Positions 14,918 through 17,432 of a DNA stretch of 17,432 nucleotides are shown in pieces. A program made the translations under genes and the position numbers. The stretch's first letter is position 1; each line of letters opens with the position of its first letter. The stretch covers positions 1 to 17,432 of the forward strand of contig CAXBDI010000082.1 of assembly GCA_963974445.1 (NCBI GenBank), in the 5' to 3' direction. Source of the stretch: JACKII01 sp963974445. Lineage in GTDB: Bacteria > Pseudomonadota > Alphaproteobacteria > Bin95. Below the pieces are notes generated by a model. That model was not told the DNA's origin. It saw only the letters and a list, made by a program, of their open reading frames with translations, and did not search any database.

Positions 14918-15433
14918 ATGAGCGAATGGCGCGATGACATTTTCGAGTGCTTACGAGAGGCGGGCGTCCGCCAGGTCGCCTATGTGCCGGATGCGGGCCA
15001 CGCCCGCCTGATCACGCGCTGTCAGGAGGCGAACGACATGCGGGCCTTGTCGCTGACGACCGAAGAAGACGGTGTTGCGCTGTTGGCTGGCGCCTGGCTC
15101 GGTGGCGACAAGGGCGTTCTGCTGATGCAGTCGTCCGGCGTCGGCAACACTATCAACATGTTGAGCCTGATCAAGAATTGCCAATTCCCTCTGGTGACGC
15201 TGGTGACCATGCGCGGCGAGTGGGGCGAGTTCAACACATGGCAGGTGCCGATGGGCCAGTCCACTCAGGCCCACTTCGAGCTTTCCGGCGTCATTTGCTA
15301 TCGCTGCGACAAGCCGGAAGACGTCGCGGAAACAGTCGCTTCCGCATTGCGCTTTGCCTACTACACCAATTCTGCCGTCGCGGTGCTGCTGGGGCAGCGG
15401 CTGATCGGCGCCAAAATCTTTGCCGAGGATTGA
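14918..15433 (+). CDS. Thiamine-diphosphate decarboxylase, N-terminal (PYR) subunit, ComD-like
   Basis: Predicted 171-residue alpha subunit of a split thiamine-diphosphate enzyme resembling sulfopyruvate decarboxylase subunit alpha and the N-terminal domain of phosphonopyruvate decarboxylase. Visible marks are AYVPDAGHARLI (21-32), LTTEEDGVALLAGAWLGG with the Glu expected to activate the cofactor (residue 49 or 50), GVLLMQSSGVGNTINML, and LVTMRGEWGE. The start is probably ATG at 14918 (MSEWRDDIF), where homologues begin, with AAGGA about 12 bases upstream; an ATG at 14840 with GGAG nearby would add 26 residues. The beta subunit begins 4 bases after its stop. The physiological 2-oxo acid may be sulfopyruvate, phosphonopyruvate or another; no sulfoacetaldehyde or phosphonate gene is seen here. 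Confidence 0.85.
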   Translation: MSEWRDDIFECLREAGVRQVAYVPDAGHARLITRCQEANDMRALSLTTEEDGVALLAGAWLGGDKGVLLMQSSGVGNTINMLSLIKNCQFPLVTLVTMRGEWGEFNTWQVPMGQSTQAHFELSGVICYRCDKPEDVAETVASALRFAYYTNSAVAVLLGQRLIGAKIFAED

Positions 15434-15437
15434 AACG

Positions 15438-16016
15438 ATGCCTGCATTGAACCGACGCGACATCGTCGCAAAACTGCTGGCCGACCGCGGCGACGATCTG
15501 TTGGTCATTCCCGGCCTGGGCCAGTGCGCCTATGACTGCTATGCTGCCGGCGACGACCCCCGCACCTTCTATCTGTGGGGTGCGATGGGCGGCGCCGTAC
15601 CGATGGGCATGGGGTTGGCCGTAGCGCAACCGGACAAGCGCGTGCTGGTCGTCACCGGCGACGGCGAGTTGCTGATGGGGCTCGGCTCTCTGGCCGCCGC
15701 CGCCGCCGAGAACCTGCCGAACCTCGCCATCGCGGTCATCGATAACGAGCGCTATGGCGAGACCGGCCAGCAGCAGACCGCAACCGGACGCGGTGCCGAC
15801 ATCGCAGGGATCGCCGCGGCGGCGGGCTTCGGCACGACCAAACTGGTCCGCGATGCCGCCGGCGTCGCCGAAGGGGTTAGCCTGTGCCGCACGGCGCCGG
15901 GCCCGGTGCTGGTGACCTTCAAGGTCGATCACGCCTCCCAGGATATGGCGATCCCGCCGAAAGACGGCGCCTACCTGAAGACCCGCTTCCGCCAGGCTGT
16001 TATCGGCAAGATCTGA
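15438..16016 (+). CDS. Thiamine-diphosphate decarboxylase, cofactor-binding (PP) subunit, ComE-like
   Basis: Predicted 192-residue beta subunit, the pyrophosphate-binding half of the split decarboxylase. It contains the diphosphate/Mg2+ motif from GDGE (74-77) to DN (102-103), followed by ERYGETGQQQT, a pattern characteristic of sulfopyruvate/phosphonopyruvate decarboxylases. YLWGAMGGAVPMGMGLA (45-61) is the usual preceding block. The ATG at 15438 is chosen because AGGA at 15426-15429 precedes it and the protein then starts MPALNRRDIV like homologues; the 4-base gap from the alpha gene indicates co-translation. Together the subunits should decarboxylate a 2-oxo acid to an aldehyde in the cytoplasm. 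It converges with the amidase gene. Confidence 0.88.
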   Translation: MPALNRRDIVAKLLADRGDDLLVIPGLGQCAYDCYAAGDDPRTFYLWGAMGGAVPMGMGLAVAQPDKRVLVVTGDGELLMGLGSLAAAAAENLPNLAIAVIDNERYGETGQQQTATGRGADIAGIAAAAGFGTTKLVRDAAGVAEGVSLCRTAPGPVLVTFKVDHASQDMAIPPKDGAYLKTRFRQAVIGKI

Positions 16017-16024
16017 GGCGATCC

Positions 16025-16060
16025 GCCGCCGGCTTGCGTTCCTATCGCACCGCCGGCGGC
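16025..16060. repeat. 9-bp inverted repeat at convergent gene ends
   Basis: GCCGCCGGC (16025-16033) and GCCGGCGGC (16052-16060) can pair across an 18-base loop. The repeat spans the gap between the ComE-like gene and the amidase stop. There is no T tract on either side, so it may only partly act as a terminator, or be chance in GC-rich sequence. Confidence 0.35.
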
Positions 16061-17430
16061 ACCTTGCCGCCAAAATCCGTTGCGGTTTCAAACGCATGCG
16101 CGATGCGCAGCGCCATCGCCTCCTGCTGCTCGCCACAAACGACTTGCAGCGAGGTAGGCAGCCCCTCGCTGGTAAAGCCGTTCGGCAGCGAACACGCGCA
16201 GCCTTCGATCAAGTTTACAAACCGGGTGAGAACCGCCGGCGTATCCATCTGATCGACCTCGGCAACCGGGATCGCCGCGGTGACGGTCGTGGGCGTCAAC
16301 AACGCATCGAAGCCTTGCAGCGCCGCGGCAAACTCCGCCTTGATCCGCTGCTGATCCGCCAGAGCCCCGATGTACTGGGTCGCCGTGATCGATTTGCCGA
16401 TCCAGATGCGGGGACGCACCGCCGGATCGATCGGCAACGTCATGTCATCGACCAACGCGCCGACATGATAGTAGCCGTCACAGCCAATGATTCGTCCCAA
16501 GGCAGCTCCCAGATCGTTCAGCCGATACGGCAGATCGCACTCCTCGACGATGGCTCCCAGCCGGCGGAAGGTTTCGAGCGATGCGTCATAGGCGGCCAGA
16601 ACCTCCGGGCCGCAAATCTGCCGGTCTGCGGTCGGCATCGCCGCCAGCCGCAGGCCCGCAACACCGCGCTTCAGCGTCGGCAGCGGGTCTTCGTAGGAAA
16701 GCCCCAAGGTTCGCGGCTCTCGTGCATCGGGGCCCTGAAGCACGCGATACAGCACTGCCGCGTCCTCAACCGTGCGGGTCATCGGGCCGGGCGTATCGAG
16801 GGTGTGGCTCAGCGGCAGGACGCCCAGCGTCGGAATCCGCCCGACCGAGACTTTCAGGCCGACATGGCCGCAGAACGCCGCCGGCAAGCGTACGGAGCCG
16901 CCGGTATCCGTGCCAATGGCGCAGGGCACGAGCCCCGCCGCAACGCTGACGCCGGAGCCGGCGGACGAACCGCCGGGAATCCGCAATACGTCTGCATCCC
17001 ACGGATTCCACGCGGTTCCCATATGCTCGTTGGTGCCCCACCCGCCCATCGCGAACTCGACCGAGTGGGTCTTGCCGATGACGATCATCCCGGCGGCGAT
17101 CAGACGTTCGGCCAGGATAGCAGTCTGCGGCGAGATACGCTCACGCCAAACGGCAGAGCCACCAGTCGTAACGCGCCCCTCCAGATCGATGATATCTTTC
17201 AGCGCAATAGGAATGCCGTGCAGCGGGCCGATACGATGGCCGGAGCGGATCGCGGCCTCCGCCGCCTGTGCCGCGGCGCGCGCCTCCTCCCCATAGACCG
17301 TGACGAACGCATGCAACTTCTGATCGAAGCGGGCAATTCGATCCAGATACTCGCCCATTAACGCCGCCGGGCTCAACTCGCCAGCGGCGATCGCCGCCGA
17401 CAACGACGTGAGGGGTTGAAATGCCTGCAT
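16042..17430 (-). CDS. Amidase (amidase signature family)
   Basis: Predicted 462-residue amidase-signature hydrolase. The Ser-cisSer-Lys triad can be placed: Lys78 in PIALKDI, Ser155 in PGGSSAGSG and nucleophile Ser179 in GTDTGGSVRLPA, with the usual 24-residue spacing between the two serines. The N-terminal SPAALMGEYLDRI and the C-terminal CACSLPNGFTSEGLPTSLQV are typical of the family. Members cleave amide bonds of small amides, ureido compounds or act as GatA. A gatA role is unlikely because gatB and gatC are not seen, though the window ends just beyond the start. The ATG is at 17430, 2 bases from the window edge, so the gene may be complete but its promoter and ribosome site cannot be seen. 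It converges with the ComE-like gene after a 25-base gap. Substrate unknown. Confidence 0.92.
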   Translation of the reverse strand: MQAFQPLTSLSAAIAAGELSPAALMGEYLDRIARFDQKLHAFVTVYGEEARAAAQAAEAAIRSGHRIGPLHGIPIALKDIIDLEGRVTTGGSAVWRERISPQTAILAERLIAAGMIVIGKTHSVEFAMGGWGTNEHMGTAWNPWDADVLRIPGGSSAGSGVSVAAGLVPCAIGTDTGGSVRLPAAFCGHVGLKVSVGRIPTLGVLPLSHTLDTPGPMTRTVEDAAVLYRVLQGPDAREPRTLGLSYEDPLPTLKRGVAGLRLAAMPTADRQICGPEVLAAYDASLETFRRLGAIVEECDLPYRLNDLGAALGRIIGCDGYYHVGALVDDMTLPIDPAVRPRIWIGKSITATQYIGALADQQRIKAEFAAALQGFDALLTPTTVTAAIPVAEVDQMDTPAVLTRFVNLIEGCACSLPNGFTSEGLPTSLQVVCGEQQEAMALRIAHAFETATDFGGKVPPAVR

Positions 17431-17432
17431 TT

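Noticed and set aside
16096..17361. Long plus-strand open frame (421 codons) opposite the amidase
   Set aside because: It is the antisense of a gene with a full amidase signature; its translation is rich in Arg and Gln and shows no family features. GC-rich coding DNA often leaves such frames open.

Overview
The window is GC-rich, densely packed bacterial DNA. Its gene content suggests an alphaproteobacterium, perhaps Rhodospirillales-like: a TPR-linked class III cyclase, a hydantoinase B subunit, several small MaoC hotdog hydratases, a DinB-like metalloprotein and a ComDE-type split decarboxylase. This placement is inferred from gene content; there is no rRNA or marker gene to confirm it. I see no tRNA, rRNA, CRISPR array, insertion sequence or phage gene. 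No gene-free stretch exceeds about 225 bases. It reads as ordinary chromosomal metabolic DNA rather than a mobile island.

Left part (134-4907, all minus strand): a class III adenylate/guanylate cyclase-like gene with TolB-like and TPR regions leads into an orphan hydantoinase/oxoprolinase B subunit (hyuB) and an MFS transporter. The cyclase gene is interrupted near its 5' end by an in-frame TGA. That stop separates the segment carrying the first metal-binding Asp from the rest of the protein.

Centre-left (5030-7886, plus strand): a DinB-family protein is tightly coupled to pcm (protein-L-isoaspartate methyltransferase). A two-subunit Fe-S class I fumarase/tartrate dehydratase follows, with its subunit genes overlapping by 34 bases. 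It converges with an unrecognised six-helix membrane protein (7883-8605, minus). A divergent AEC-family transporter and a VOC/glyoxalase-fold protein follow (8760-10104, plus).

Centre-right (10108-12301): a minus-strand operon encodes a non-catalytic MaoC-like subunit (GTG start), a catalytic MaoC-like subunit and a glutathione S-transferase, and ends in a clear intrinsic terminator. The first two match the size and residue logic of a HadAB-type split (R)-hydratase. A third MaoC-type hydratase is transcribed divergently. The shared promoter region holds a perfect 14-bp palindrome, a likely operator.

Right part (12525-17430): a polysaccharide deacetylase-family protein converges, with shared stop bases, on an MFS transporter of the 3-phenylpropionate-transporter type. 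Divergent from that transporter are two subunits of a thiamine-diphosphate decarboxylase resembling sulfopyruvate/phosphonopyruvate decarboxylase (ComD/ComE). These converge on an amidase-signature enzyme at the right edge.

The points most worth a second look are the interrupted cyclase, the palindrome between the hydratase operons, the HadAB-like pair with GST, and the ComDE-like pair of unknown substrate. None of these amounts to a clearly new system on sequence reading alone.
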